64,000 nt of DNA from JABMRF01 sp964584985 (GCA_964584985.1 CAZPBK010000002.1:22009-86008), one strand, 5' to 3'; positions 40,937 to 49,989 are shown, numbered from the stretch's first letter. Translations and numbers: made by a program. The notes: generated by a model not told the origin, from the sequence alone.

Positions 40937-41002
40937 TTTAAATTTTTTAAGGATTAACTAATTTGTTGATTTGGTTATTTTAGGGATTTATTTCTGGATA
41001 AA

Positions 41003-41031
41003 TTGAAAATAAGTTTAATTTTTGTTATATT
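41003..41031 (+). promoter_or_regulatory. Leaderless promoter of the YibE/F-like gene
   Basis: TTGAAA (41003-41008), 17-bp spacer, TATATT (41026-41031). The ATG at 41039 is 7 nt downstream, at the expected transcription start. Confidence 0.7.
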
Positions 41032-41038
41032 AACTCAT

Positions 41039-42145
41039 ATGAAAAAAACAATACTGAGTTTATTATTTTTAATTTTATTGGTTCCTTTTGTTGGTTTGGC
41101 CGCGGAGTCCGGTTCGGCTGAACAAGTTTTTGAGGCCAAGGTTATAAAAGTCTTGGAGGAAAAAACCGTGACCAACCAAGACGGTTCAACCTCTGTTCAG
41201 CAAAATCTAAAATTAAAACCTTTGGAAGGTCATTGGCAAGATAAAGAAATTAAAACCAAAGGAATCAGTGATATTCAGGTTTTCAAAAGTATTCAAGTTG
41301 AAAAAGGCGATAAAGTGATGGTAACAGCTTCAATCGATCCTGATGGTCAAGAAGTTTTTTATGTGACCGATCATGTACGGCGCGGTTGGCTGTATTTTTT
41401 GGCTTTGATTTTTGCTGTGCTTATGATTGCGGTTGGCCGAAAAAAGGGGTTTAAAGCTCTTATCAGTTTGGTGGCCACTTTTGTTATTATTGTTTGGTTT
41501 ATAATTCCTCGCATTTTGGCCGGAGCTAATCCCTTGCTAATTTCCATAATCGGTTCATTGATTATTTTGGGGGCAATAATTTATATTACTTGGGGGTTAA
41601 GCAAAAAAGCGCACTTGGCCATGGCCGGTATTTTTATCAGTCTAATGATTACGGGAATTTTCTCTCTCATTTTTACTAAATTAACCAATTTAACTGGTTT
41701 AGCGCAAGATGATGCTATGTTTTTGGTGGGCTTGAGTTCTGGCCAAATAAATTTTCAAGGATTACTTTTGGCCGGAATAATTATAGGTGCTCTCGGTGTT
41801 TTGGATGATGTGGTTATCAGTCAGATTTCTACGGTTGAGCAAATCAAAGCCGCTAATGATAAAATGAAACCTTTGGAAATTTTTAAAAGCGCCATGAGTG
41901 TGGGCGTAGATCACATCAGTTCTATGACCAACACTTTGTTTTTGGCTTATGCCGGCGCGGCCTTGCCTTTGTTAATTTTGTTTACCTCGGGAGAAAGTCA
42001 ATCTTTGGGATTTTCCGAGGCTATAAACAACGAAGTGATTGCTACGGAAATTGTCAGAACCTTGACCGGCAGTATTGGATTGATTTTGGCGGTGCCGATT
42101 GCTACGATTTTGGCGGTTAAAGGTTTGGTTAAAAACCAAGATTAA
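41039..42145 (+). CDS. YibE/F-like membrane protein
   Basis: 368 residues from ATG 41039; a TTG upstream in the same frame coincides with the -35 box and is not the start. A signal-like segment (about 1-20) is followed by an extracytoplasmic beta-rich part (about 25-115), then about seven membrane helices. GRKKGFKALISLV (about 130), LDDVVISQISTVEQI (about 262-276) and VGVDHISSMTNTLFLAYAG (about 295-313) are conserved YibE/F segments. The molecular function of the family is not established. Single-gene unit. Confidence 0.85.
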   Translation: MKKTILSLLFLILLVPFVGLAAESGSAEQVFEAKVIKVLEEKTVTNQDGSTSVQQNLKLKPLEGHWQDKEIKTKGISDIQVFKSIQVEKGDKVMVTASIDPDGQEVFYVTDHVRRGWLYFLALIFAVLMIAVGRKKGFKALISLVATFVIIVWFIIPRILAGANPLLISIIGSLIILGAIIYITWGLSKKAHLAMAGIFISLMITGIFSLIFTKLTNLTGLAQDDAMFLVGLSSGQINFQGLLLAGIIIGALGVLDDVVISQISTVEQIKAANDKMKPLEIFKSAMSVGVDHISSMTNTLFLAYAGAALPLLILFTSGESQSLGFSEAINNEVIATEIVRTLTGSIGLILAVPIATILAVKGLVKNQD

Positions 42146-42275
42146 GAAAAAACAAACCAAAGATGTTTAAGAATATTACAAAAACATGGGATATTTTAAA
42201 AATATAACAGTAAACAGGATCATTTTTTTTAGCATATAAGGTTTTATAGGACTATTTTGATGATAAAAAACAAGG

Positions 42276-42304
42276 TTGACAAAAGTTGGACTTTGTATTA
42301 TAAT
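42276..42304 (+). promoter_or_regulatory. Consensus promoter of the gene at 42348
   Basis: TTGACA (42276-42281), 17-bp spacer, TATAAT (42299-42304), a perfect consensus. The 200 bp upstream of it hold nothing else I can recognise. Confidence 0.9.
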
Positions 42305-42347
42305 ATAGTGAAATTAGTTGGATTGACAATCAAATGGAGGGGAGCTA

Positions 42348-42824
42348 ATGAAAAGTCCGTGGTTTTTGAAACAAGGCAAGTTTGCCGGTCGTTCAGTGGA
42401 AGAATTGGTTTTTACCTTGCAAGGTTTTCAATACTTGCGTTTTTTGCAGGGTAACGGTTCTCATCCCGGCTTAAAAGCTCGCTTGAATTGGGTTTTTTCT
42501 CGGGTAAAAAAACTCAGAGCAGTGGAAACCTGTGACTATTGCTCCAAACGGGCCAAATATGTGTCCATTAAAGCAGGTCAAGACGGTCCGGCTTTTGTTC
42601 AATTGCTGTGTAAGGATTGTTTGAAGTCAAGACAATATTCCGACACCATGGCTATTGAATTCAACCTATTTCGGGAAAACCTGTTTTCCGGCCAAACAGA
42701 CAAAAAACAATTTTTTGCTGTAATGCGTCGGATTTGCGGGATAAGAGCGATTAAAGGCCAAAAGGCCAAGGCTCGAGCGGCTTTAAACGCTTTGGAAGAA
42801 CAGCCACCGCTGTTTTCCAGCTAA
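42348..42824 (+). CDS. Small protein with FGK-type N-terminus and a Cys4 zinc-finger motif
   Basis: 158 residues. The ATG is set by GGAGGGGAG 5-12 nt upstream, a strong Shine-Dalgarno sequence. The N-terminus FAGRSVEELVFTLQGFQYLRFL (13-34 region) resembles the GKYKGR...YLRWL element found in DUF3820-type and exonuclease-X-C-terminal-like proteins. CDYC (about 63-66) and CKDC (about 88-91) form a probable Cys4 zinc site. The C-terminal part is helical and basic. Nucleic-acid binding is plausible; the function is unknown. It has its own promoter and terminator. Confidence 0.75.
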   Translation: MKSPWFLKQGKFAGRSVEELVFTLQGFQYLRFLQGNGSHPGLKARLNWVFSRVKKLRAVETCDYCSKRAKYVSIKAGQDGPAFVQLLCKDCLKSRQYSDTMAIEFNLFRENLFSGQTDKKQFFAVMRRICGIRAIKGQKAKARAALNALEEQPPLFSS

Positions 42825-42832
42825 GAAAAGAA

Positions 42833-42863
42833 AAGCCAGGTGTGCATGAACACTTGGTTTTTT
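42833..42863 (+). terminator. Intrinsic terminator after the gene at 42348
   Basis: CCAGGTGT pairs with ACACTTGG (one G-U wobble) around a 6-nt loop and runs into T6. Confidence 0.85.
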
Positions 42864-42912
42864 GTTATAATTTAAGGTATAATTAAGATAAGAGTTAATT
42901 ACTTTTATTATT

Positions 42913-44445
42913 ATGAAAAGAATTTATTTATTCTTTTTAATGCTTTTTTTAGCAAGCGGATTTTGTTTTACTTCAGCCCAAGCGGTTGAATATGAACAAA
43001 ACAGAATTACCAATTCAACGGCAAAGCAAGAAATGGCTAAAATATCTTATCAAAATATTATTTGGCATGATTGGCGTTCGGATGCTGATGGACGATGGCA
43101 GCCCGGCGGAGGAGCGGATAAACAAAACAAGGTGGATTTGTATTTTTATGATTTATCAACAAAAAGACGATTAAAATTAACTTCGGACAAAGATAAAGTG
43201 GAAGTTTCGGATGTAACGGAAAGCTATGTTTTTTGGCTGGACAGTGGCGCTGAACCTGGGATTCATTATTATGATATTCAGGCCAACAAAAAGGTTTATG
43301 CCGTAGCTATTCCGGAATTTCCTTCATATACAAATTATGGTGGCACTTATTTGGCTGCTTATGCTAATGAAGTAGTCTATTCTTTGGCCGGACAAAGCGG
43401 GATTTTTCACTATAAAGAAGGAAATTTAAACAAAAAAGTATCCGATATTTATATTAACGGTTTGGACTTGGGACAGAAAAATTTGGTTTTCACCTCCACA
43501 GAAGCCCAAGGTTCAAAAGTATATTATTATGATTTAAATTCCGATCGGCAAAAAATAATATCCGCTGTTGGCTTTGAAGCGGCTAATTTTGATAATAATA
43601 TTGCTCTTGGTGGCAACAAGGTCATTTGGCAAAAAGGCGGGGAAAAAACCGATTTGGTTTATTACAATTTAACCACCGGACAAAGAAAAGTTTTAACCAG
43701 GGAAAGCCGACGCCGACTTTACCCCGGATTGAGTGAGAATTATGCGGTTTGGCAGACCTATAATCCGAAAGTGAATGATTATCAAGTGGCTTTTTATGAT
43801 TTTGAAACTGAAAAAGTTAATGTTAATAGCAAAATAATTGGTTTTAATCCTGATGTTGATGAGCAAAAAATCGTTTTTCATGGTCGGAACAAGGCTCGGT
43901 ACGATATTTATTTACTTGACCCGCAGAAACTAGTCATAAAAGAGCCAGCTGAACCGGTTGTGCCTGGAGAACCGGAAATTGTTTTTCCCGATGGATTGGT
44001 CACCGGTGATTTGATAAAATTGAAAAACAGTGAGGCAGTTTATTATCTTGGTGCTGACGGAAAAAAATATGTTTTTCCCAATGTTGCTTGTTATTTTACT
44101 TGGTATGAAGATTTTTTCAAGATTAAAACCGTAGAGTATGAAGATTTTTCCAAAATAAATATAGGCGGAAATGTCACTTATCGTCCGGGCGTTAAATTAA
44201 TCAAATTAAAAAATGATAATAAGGTTTTTGCGGTTAGCCAAGGCGGAGTTCGTCGTTGGATTAGCACGCCCGATTTGGCAATTGAGATCTTTGGAGAAAG
44301 TTGGACCGATTTGGTGGAAGTAATTCCCAACAGCTTTTGGGTCAATTATACAGAGGGTGAGGTGATTAAACAGACCTCTGATTATGATCTAACAGTTGAA
44401 AAGCAAAAAGCGAAAAACATAAATCAAGATAAACAACTTTTATAA
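42913..44445 (+). CDS. Secreted beta-propeller-like protein with a C-terminal Patescibacteria-type repeat domain
   Basis: 510 residues. A signal peptide (about 1-24, ending SAQA) precedes a region of repeated short strands (about 30-345) of the type VDLYFYDLSTKRRLKLT, DIQANKKVY and VYYYDLNSDRQK, as in TolB/WD40-like propellers. After a Pro-Glu linker, the segment 360-490 holds two copies of a motif LIKLKNSEAVYYLGADGKKY / LIKLKNDNKVFAVSQGGVRR, each followed by aromatic and acidic residues. I know this kind of tail from other candidate-phylum proteins but not its role. Probably an exported surface protein. It starts the long co-directional run to 50885. Confidence 0.7.
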   Translation: MKRIYLFFLMLFLASGFCFTSAQAVEYEQNRITNSTAKQEMAKISYQNIIWHDWRSDADGRWQPGGGADKQNKVDLYFYDLSTKRRLKLTSDKDKVEVSDVTESYVFWLDSGAEPGIHYYDIQANKKVYAVAIPEFPSYTNYGGTYLAAYANEVVYSLAGQSGIFHYKEGNLNKKVSDIYINGLDLGQKNLVFTSTEAQGSKVYYYDLNSDRQKIISAVGFEAANFDNNIALGGNKVIWQKGGEKTDLVYYNLTTGQRKVLTRESRRRLYPGLSENYAVWQTYNPKVNDYQVAFYDFETEKVNVNSKIIGFNPDVDEQKIVFHGRNKARYDIYLLDPQKLVIKEPAEPVVPGEPEIVFPDGLVTGDLIKLKNSEAVYYLGADGKKYVFPNVACYFTWYEDFFKIKTVEYEDFSKINIGGNVTYRPGVKLIKLKNDNKVFAVSQGGVRRWISTPDLAIEIFGESWTDLVEVIPNSFWVNYTEGEVIKQTSDYDLTVEKQKAKNINQDKQLL

Positions 44446-44460
44446 CAATTTTCAAATATT

Positions 44461-45369
44461 ATGCTTTGGTTTTGGATTGTCATTGTTTCACAATTTGCTA
44501 ATGCGGGGGCTCAGCTTTTGGACAAACTGCTTTTGACCAAGAAATTTTCCAAACCCGCGGTTTTAACTTTTTATACCGCTTTGTGGAATCTTTTTGCTTT
44601 GGTTTTTATTTTTTTTGACTTTAATTGGTTTCCTGATCGAAATGTTTTAATTGTCAGTTTGATTTCAGGCGTGGCTTTTACTATAGCTTTACAGTTTTTT
44701 TACATGGGGATGAAAAAAGGTGAGGCTTCACATATTGCACCTTTGGTCGGTGGAGTGGTTCCGGTTGTCAGTTTTATAATTTCTTATTTTTGGTTGGATG
44801 AGGTTTTGACCGAAATGCAGATTTGGGCGGTTGTTTTATTGGTGATCGGTACTCTACTTATTTCGTTTGAAAAAAGTCGTCGTCATTCAGGTATACATAT
44901 TGGAATGCTTTGGGCGGTTTTGGCCGGTGTGTTTTTTGCCATAGCTTATGTTTTGGCACGGTGGGCTTATTTGCAAGAAAGTTTTTCCACCGGTTTTGTC
45001 TGGGCCAGGATGGGATCGTTTATAGCGGTGTTGCCTTTTCTTTTCTCTTCTTCTTTACGCCGTTCCGTTTTTGGAAAAAATAAAAAATCAAAAAAGAAAT
45101 TACGATCCGGTTTGGCTATTTTTGCTATAAATAAATCCTTGGCCGCTTTTTATTTTGTAGGCATGAATTTTGCCATGTCTTTGGCCAGCGCCACTTTGGT
45201 CAACGCTTTGGCCGGATTGCAATACGGGATTTTATTTTTTCTGATTTATTTTTTCAGTCAAAAAAAACCAAGTTTTTTTAAAGAATATTTTACCAAACAT
45301 GAAATTAAACATCAGTTGGCGGCCATTATGTTTTTAATAATCGGTTTGGCTTTGCTTGTGCTTGATTAA
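44461..45369 (+). CDS. EamA/DMT family transporter
   Basis: 302 residues with about ten membrane helices in two repeated halves, the EamA layout. MGMKKGEASHIAPLVGGVVP and DEVLTEMQIWAVVLLVIGTL in the first half and FAMSLASATLVNALAGLQYG in the second are the typical conserved stretches at helix ends. Drug/metabolite transporters export or exchange small metabolites; the substrate cannot be read. It is followed after 2 bp by the glycosidase gene. Confidence 0.88.
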   Translation: MLWFWIVIVSQFANAGAQLLDKLLLTKKFSKPAVLTFYTALWNLFALVFIFFDFNWFPDRNVLIVSLISGVAFTIALQFFYMGMKKGEASHIAPLVGGVVPVVSFIISYFWLDEVLTEMQIWAVVLLVIGTLLISFEKSRRHSGIHIGMLWAVLAGVFFAIAYVLARWAYLQESFSTGFVWARMGSFIAVLPFLFSSSLRRSVFGKNKKSKKKLRSGLAIFAINKSLAAFYFVGMNFAMSLASATLVNALAGLQYGILFFLIYFFSQKKPSFFKEYFTKHEIKHQLAAIMFLIIGLALLVLD

Positions 45370-45371
45370 AT

Positions 45372-46385
45372 ATGAATAAAATAAAATGCAAGAAAATAAA
45401 AATTATAATAATAAGTTTAGTAATTTTAACCGCTTTGATCGGTTCGGTTTTATCTTTATATTTTGCTGATTTCAGCCGATCGGATTTTAGTTTGGGCGTA
45501 AATTTTTCACGATCATATGCCGAGTATTTGGGATTGGATTGGCAAAAAACTTATCAAGAGATTCTAAATGATTTGCAACCGAAGAAAATAAGATTGGCCG
45601 CCCCTTGGAACGAGATAGAACCGATTAACAATATATATGATTTTAGTGATTTGGATTGGCAGATTGAAAAAGCCACTGAAAAAAAGATGGAAATAGTTTT
45701 AATAATCGGTCGACGAACTCCGCATTGGCCGGAATGTCATGACCCGTCTTGGCTAAAAGGACGTTCAAAATTTTGGGTTGAACAACAGCAATTGGAAATG
45801 TTAAAAACCGTGGTCAATCGTTATAAAAACAATGAACAAATAAAAGTTTGGCAAGTGGAAAACGAACCTCTCTTGGATTCTTTTGGCCAATGTCCGCCGG
45901 GTAATCCCGATTTACTGCAAAAAGAAATTTCTTTGGTGCGTAATTTGGATGATCGTCCTATTTTGATTACGGATAGCGGTGAATTGAGTTTATGGTTGCC
46001 GGCTGCTCAAATGGGAGATTTGTTCGGTACTACTCTTTATAAAGTGGTTTACAATAAATGGACCCAATATACTTTTTATTATCTGCCACCCACTTTTTAT
46101 CGATTCAAGGCTTTGTTGGCGGGAATTGAACCGGAAAAGGTGATAATTTCTGAATTGCAGGCCGAGCCTTGGGCGCCGCAAGGGATTTTGCAAACACCGC
46201 TGAACGAACAAAAAATTTCCATGGATGAGAAAAGATTAAAAAACCATATTTCTTATGCTCAAAAAACCGGTTTTACTTCCGCATATTTATGGGGAGCGGA
46301 ATGGTGGTATTGGTTGAACCAGAAAAAAAATGATCCTTCTTTGTGGCGAACAGCTAAGCAGGAATTTATCAAGTTTAATAATTAA
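45372..46385 (+). CDS. Membrane-anchored clan GH-A glycoside hydrolase-like protein
   Basis: 337 residues. One N-terminal membrane anchor (about 9-31) is followed by a TIM barrel. PKKIRLAAPWNEIEP (about 70-84), VWQVENEPLLDS with the acid/base Glu (about 162) and ISELQAEPW with the nucleophile Glu (about 259) fit clan GH-A, nearest in style to families 5, 39 and 42. It likely cleaves or modifies an external glycan, anchored on the outer face of the membrane. The family and substrate cannot be fixed by eye. Confidence 0.75.
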   Translation: MNKIKCKKIKIIIISLVILTALIGSVLSLYFADFSRSDFSLGVNFSRSYAEYLGLDWQKTYQEILNDLQPKKIRLAAPWNEIEPINNIYDFSDLDWQIEKATEKKMEIVLIIGRRTPHWPECHDPSWLKGRSKFWVEQQQLEMLKTVVNRYKNNEQIKVWQVENEPLLDSFGQCPPGNPDLLQKEISLVRNLDDRPILITDSGELSLWLPAAQMGDLFGTTLYKVVYNKWTQYTFYYLPPTFYRFKALLAGIEPEKVIISELQAEPWAPQGILQTPLNEQKISMDEKRLKNHISYAQKTGFTSAYLWGAEWWYWLNQKKNDPSLWRTAKQEFIKFNN

Positions 46386-46396
46386 AATATAAAAAT

Positions 46397-46903
46397 ATGA
46401 GAGTTGTTATGGTTGTTTCTCAGAATGATTTTCGCGATGAAGAGTTGTTTGACACCAAAAAAGTTTTGGAAGATTTCGGATTGGAGGTTAAAGTGGCTGC
46501 TCCAAAAAAAAATATGGCCACCGGCAAATTGGGAGGGATTATTGAGCCGGATTTATCAATAGATGAAATAAGCGAATTGTTTTTTGACGCCTTGGTTTTA
46601 ATCGGTGGTCCCGGAGCTTTTAACTTTATTGAAGATAAGGATTTGCACGACTTGATCAAAAAATTTGTTCAAGAGAAAAAAACCGTTGGTGCTATATGCA
46701 TAGCACCGGCTATTTTGGCTAAAGCCGGAGTTTTAACGAAAAAAAAGGCAACCGTGCATTCTTCAGGCATCAATTATCTTGAACAAGAAAAAGTTAATTA
46801 TACGGATCAAGATGTGGTGGAGGATGAAAATATAGTCACAGCCAACGGTCCGGCCGCGTCCAGTATCTTTGGTCAAACTATTATTAAAAATTTAAAAATA
46901 TAA
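46397..46903 (+). CDS. DJ-1/PfpI family protein
   Basis: 168 residues, full domain. The nucleophile elbow AICIAPAILAKAG (Cys about 98) and IGGPGAFNFI (about 72-81) are present, and HSSGINYL follows. Family members are glyoxalases, deglycases, chaperones or proteases; the Cys-Ile pattern and short size fit DJ-1-type proteins rather than a specific enzyme. Probably co-transcribed with its neighbours. Confidence 0.9.
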   Translation: MRVVMVVSQNDFRDEELFDTKKVLEDFGLEVKVAAPKKNMATGKLGGIIEPDLSIDEISELFFDALVLIGGPGAFNFIEDKDLHDLIKKFVQEKKTVGAICIAPAILAKAGVLTKKKATVHSSGINYLEQEKVNYTDQDVVEDENIVTANGPAASSIFGQTIIKNLKI

Positions 46904-46906
46904 AAC

Positions 46907-47311
46907 ATGATTTTTAAGTTCTTGGGACTTTATTTAGATAAATTTTCTCCTAGAAAAGTGGGAATAGTAGTTGTTTCCGCTGTTCTAATCTTATGTTTAA
47001 TTTATCTGGGATTAATGTTAATATTGAATGTGGGGGAGAATAAAGGAAAAAACCAACCCGACGAATTTGAGCGGGAATTGGTTTCCCGAGCTAAGGAACT
47101 TTATTATCAACATAAAAAAGCCGGATTGGACATGAGTACCGGACCTTGTTTAACTAATCAATTGGTTAAAAACTGGGTGGTGGATGTGGCGCACGAACCG
47201 CGTTTATCTTTGGATGATCTGCCAAAAAACCAGTGTGACTTTTTTAGACAGGGAAAAGCCGAGCATTTTGTTGAGCTGAATACTAAGGGACAATTAATAA
47301 GAATAAAATAA
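46907..47311 (+). CDS. Small single-pass membrane protein
   Basis: 134 residues with one membrane segment (about 18-42) and an extracytoplasmic helical part containing two cysteines (GPCLTN about 85 and KNQCDFF about 112) that could form a disulfide. No family recognised. It lies 3 bp after the DJ-1/PfpI gene and 3 bp before the DUF5667-like gene, so it belongs to the same transcript. Confidence 0.7.
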   Translation: MIFKFLGLYLDKFSPRKVGIVVVSAVLILCLIYLGLMLILNVGENKGKNQPDEFERELVSRAKELYYQHKKAGLDMSTGPCLTNQLVKNWVVDVAHEPRLSLDDLPKNQCDFFRQGKAEHFVELNTKGQLIRIK

Positions 47312-47314
47312 TTT

Positions 47315-47926
47315 ATGTTTTTTTCTAAAAAGTTATTTGTTTTAATTATGACCGCCGGGCTGTTGTGTGCACCTTTTGTTTTAAAAGCGGCCGAGCAAAA
47401 AAAGAATAAAAATCCGCAGTATAAAGTTCAGGAATATTTGGAAAAAAAGGCGGCTATTGTGGAACCTGGCGTTTTACCTAATTCTTTTTGGTATTGGGCT
47501 GATATTTTTGGTGAAGAGATAAAATATTTGTTTACCATTACCAAAGAGAGTAAAGGAGATTTTTTAATTGAAACCGCGGCCGAGAGATTAGCTGAACTTC
47601 AAGCGCTAAGCGAGCAAGGGATAAATAAATATGCTGATAAATTGACCACCAAGCATGAAAAATCCATTTCCAAGGCTGAAGATATTTTTGCCAAATTAAA
47701 AGATGAAGGTTGGGAAAAAATGCAGCAAAAGCAAGAAGAGCTGGAGTTTGAAATTTTAAAAAAAGAAGGTAAAATAACCGAGCAAGCCAAAAAGGCGCCG
47801 GACTCTTACAAAAAGAATCGCGACAGTGTTTTATCCCAAATAGGAGAATGGTTTGGAAAAATAAAAAATCATTTAACTCGGAAGGGATCACAAATAAAGG
47901 TCCAGGAAGAGCAGATGTGGGAATAG
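47315..47926 (+). CDS. DUF5667-like secreted helical protein
   Basis: 203 residues. A signal peptide (about 1-25, ending LKA) precedes an all-helical, Lys/Glu-rich mature part. PNSFWYWADIFGEEIKYLFTI (about 55-75) and ETAAERLAELQALSEQG (about 87-103) match the DUF5667 pattern, a family frequent in Patescibacteria and other Gram-positive-type bacteria, of unknown role. Confidence 0.75.
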   Translation: MFFSKKLFVLIMTAGLLCAPFVLKAAEQKKNKNPQYKVQEYLEKKAAIVEPGVLPNSFWYWADIFGEEIKYLFTITKESKGDFLIETAAERLAELQALSEQGINKYADKLTTKHEKSISKAEDIFAKLKDEGWEKMQQKQEELEFEILKKEGKITEQAKKAPDSYKKNRDSVLSQIGEWFGKIKNHLTRKGSQIKVQEEQMWE

Positions 47927-47949
47927 AAATTTAATTTTAATAAAAAGAT

Positions 47950-49221
47950 ATGTATAAAAAAACAATATTTGATAATAAAACCCGGGTTATAGAGGTCCCC
48001 TCAAAAGAAACCAAAGCGGTGACTTTGTTTTTTTTATTTGGTGTGGGATCACGTTATGAAGATCGTTCAATAAACGGAATTTCTCATTTTATTGAACATT
48101 TAATGTTTAAAGGTACGGAAAAGCGTCCGACTACCTTGGATATTGCCAAGGAATTGGATAGTTTGGGAGCGGAATTTAACGCTATGACTTCCAAGGATTA
48201 TACCGGTTATTATATAAAAATCCATCATGAAAAATTAAAACAAGCTGTGGATATTTTATCTGACATGATTTTAAATTCCAAGTTTGATTCGGTGGAAATA
48301 AAAAGAGAAAAAAATGTTATAGTTGAAGAAATAAATATGTATCAGGATAATCCATTGATGCATGTTGAGGAAATATTGGAAGCCCAAGTTTTTAAGGGGC
48401 ATAAGCTGGGTCAAAGTATTGCCGGTCCGGCATCCACAGTAAAAAAGATTACAGATAAACAAATTTTGGATTATAAAAATGATTTTTATCGTCCCGACAA
48501 CTTGGCTGTTGTGGCGGCCGGTAAGATTGATAAAGATTTTCAAAAGATAATAAAAACAGCTTTGATTGATAAAATGGTTTTACCAAAGTGTGAGTTGAAA
48601 AAATTCAAAAAGTTTACAAGCAAGCAATCCGAGCCACGAATATCTTTAAATTACAAAAAGACCAAGCAGGTTCAATTGGCTTTTGGTTTCCCGGCTTTTG
48701 GTTATGACGATTCCAGAACTTATGCTTTGCATTTACTGTCCATTATTTTGGGAGGAAATATGAGTTCTCGTCTTTTCACTTCTGTTCGCGAAAGGCAGGG
48801 CTTGTGCTATTTTATTAGATGTCAGCCCAGTTTTTATAAAGATACCGGTAATTTATATATTCAAGCCGGTTTGGATCCGTCTCGGTTGGATAGCGCTATC
48901 AGTATAATTTTAAAAGAATTGAAAAAAATAAAAACCAAATCATTAACCGCCAGGGAATTAAGGCATGCCAAGGATTTTTTACAAGGAAAGATTACTATTG
49001 GTTTGGAGGATTCGTCTCATGTGGCCGAGTATTATGCCAAGCAGGAAATAGTGGCGGAAAATGTCATGACACCGGAGGAAAAACAAAAAAAGTATGAAGA
49101 TGTTGATTTGAAGCAAATAAGACAGGTGGCTGAGGAGGTTTTGCAAAAAAACAAGTTAAACATGGCTTTGATAGGGCCTTTTAAAAGCAAAAAACGATTT
49201 GATAATCTAATAAAATTATAA
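47950..49221 (+). CDS. M16 family zinc metalloprotease
   Basis: 423 residues, two homologous halves as in processing-peptidase-type M16 proteins. The inverted zinc motif is HFIEH (His46, Glu49, His50), with the distal ligand in KNVIVEEINMYQDNP (about 117-131). The second half has GGNMSSRLFTSVRERQGLCY (about 265-284), the R/Y substrate-binding pair. There is no signal peptide, so it acts in the cytoplasm or is released. The substrate is unknown; a peptide-clearing role is common. Confidence 0.93.
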   Translation: MYKKTIFDNKTRVIEVPSKETKAVTLFFLFGVGSRYEDRSINGISHFIEHLMFKGTEKRPTTLDIAKELDSLGAEFNAMTSKDYTGYYIKIHHEKLKQAVDILSDMILNSKFDSVEIKREKNVIVEEINMYQDNPLMHVEEILEAQVFKGHKLGQSIAGPASTVKKITDKQILDYKNDFYRPDNLAVVAAGKIDKDFQKIIKTALIDKMVLPKCELKKFKKFTSKQSEPRISLNYKKTKQVQLAFGFPAFGYDDSRTYALHLLSIILGGNMSSRLFTSVRERQGLCYFIRCQPSFYKDTGNLYIQAGLDPSRLDSAISIILKELKKIKTKSLTARELRHAKDFLQGKITIGLEDSSHVAEYYAKQEIVAENVMTPEEKQKKYEDVDLKQIRQVAEEVLQKNKLNMALIGPFKSKKRFDNLIKL

Positions 49222-49225
49222 TTTT

Positions 49226-49984
49226 ATGAAAAAAATATTAGTGGCCAATTGGAAAATGAATCTCTCGGGCAGTCAAAGTGTTTCCTTGGCTGAAAAAATA
49301 AAAAAAAGAATTTCTGGTTTTTCCAAAGTTAAATTGATTCTGGCTCCGGCTTTCCCTTTTTTGAACCAAACAGAAAAAATTATTTCGGGTTCAGCCGTTT
49401 CTTTGGCCGGACAAAACCTTGCTCCATGGAAAGAAGGGGATTATACCGGAGAAGTCTCCGCAGACAATCTAAAGGAAGTTGGTTGTTCTTATGCTATCGT
49501 GGGTCATGCTGAAAGACGTGGATATTTTAATGAAAATAATGATTTAATAAACAAAAAAATTGATCAGACTTTGAGTGCCGGGTTGACTCCGATTTTATGC
49601 GTGGGAGAAAACCACCGGGAAAAGGAAAAAAAACAAACAGGATCGGTTTTAGGTCGTCAAATCAGAGAAGGTTTGCAAAAAATTAAAGGTTTTCCGGAAG
49701 CTGATTTAATAATTGCTTATGAACCGGTTTGGGCCATTGGCGGAGAAAAGTCATTGGCTCCCGAAGAGATGCAGTCAATTTTTATGACGATCAAGAAGAA
49801 TTTAACTAATTTATATTCGGAAAAATTTTTTGATGAAAAAGTTAAAGTTCTTTATGGTGGCAGTGTTGATGGAGATAAAGCTTCCGCTTTTTGGGAGAAC
49901 GATTTTGTTGACGGTCTTTTGGTCGGGGGTGCAGGTTTGAACTTTGATAGTTTATACAAAGTGGCTGTTGCAAACCGTTTGTAA
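49226..49984 (+). CDS. tpiA: Triose-phosphate isomerase
   Basis: 252 residues, normal length. ANWKMN (7-12, substrate Asn and Lys), VGHAERR (catalytic His about 95), AYEPVWAIGG (catalytic Glu about 167) and LYGGSVDGDKA (phosphate loop) are all present. It interconverts dihydroxyacetone phosphate and glyceraldehyde-3-phosphate in the cytoplasm. It is the only glycolytic gene in the window. Confidence 0.97.
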   Translation: MKKILVANWKMNLSGSQSVSLAEKIKKRISGFSKVKLILAPAFPFLNQTEKIISGSAVSLAGQNLAPWKEGDYTGEVSADNLKEVGCSYAIVGHAERRGYFNENNDLINKKIDQTLSAGLTPILCVGENHREKEKKQTGSVLGRQIREGLQKIKGFPEADLIIAYEPVWAIGGEKSLAPEEMQSIFMTIKKNLTNLYSEKFFDEKVKVLYGGSVDGDKASAFWENDFVDGLLVGGAGLNFDSLYKVAVANRL

Positions 49985-49989
49985 GGGTC

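Noticed and set aside
41003..41038. Upstream TTG start for the YibE/F-like protein
   Set aside because: That TTG is the first half of the -35 box TTGAAA; the ATG at 41039 lies at the expected transcription start and begins a signal-like sequence.
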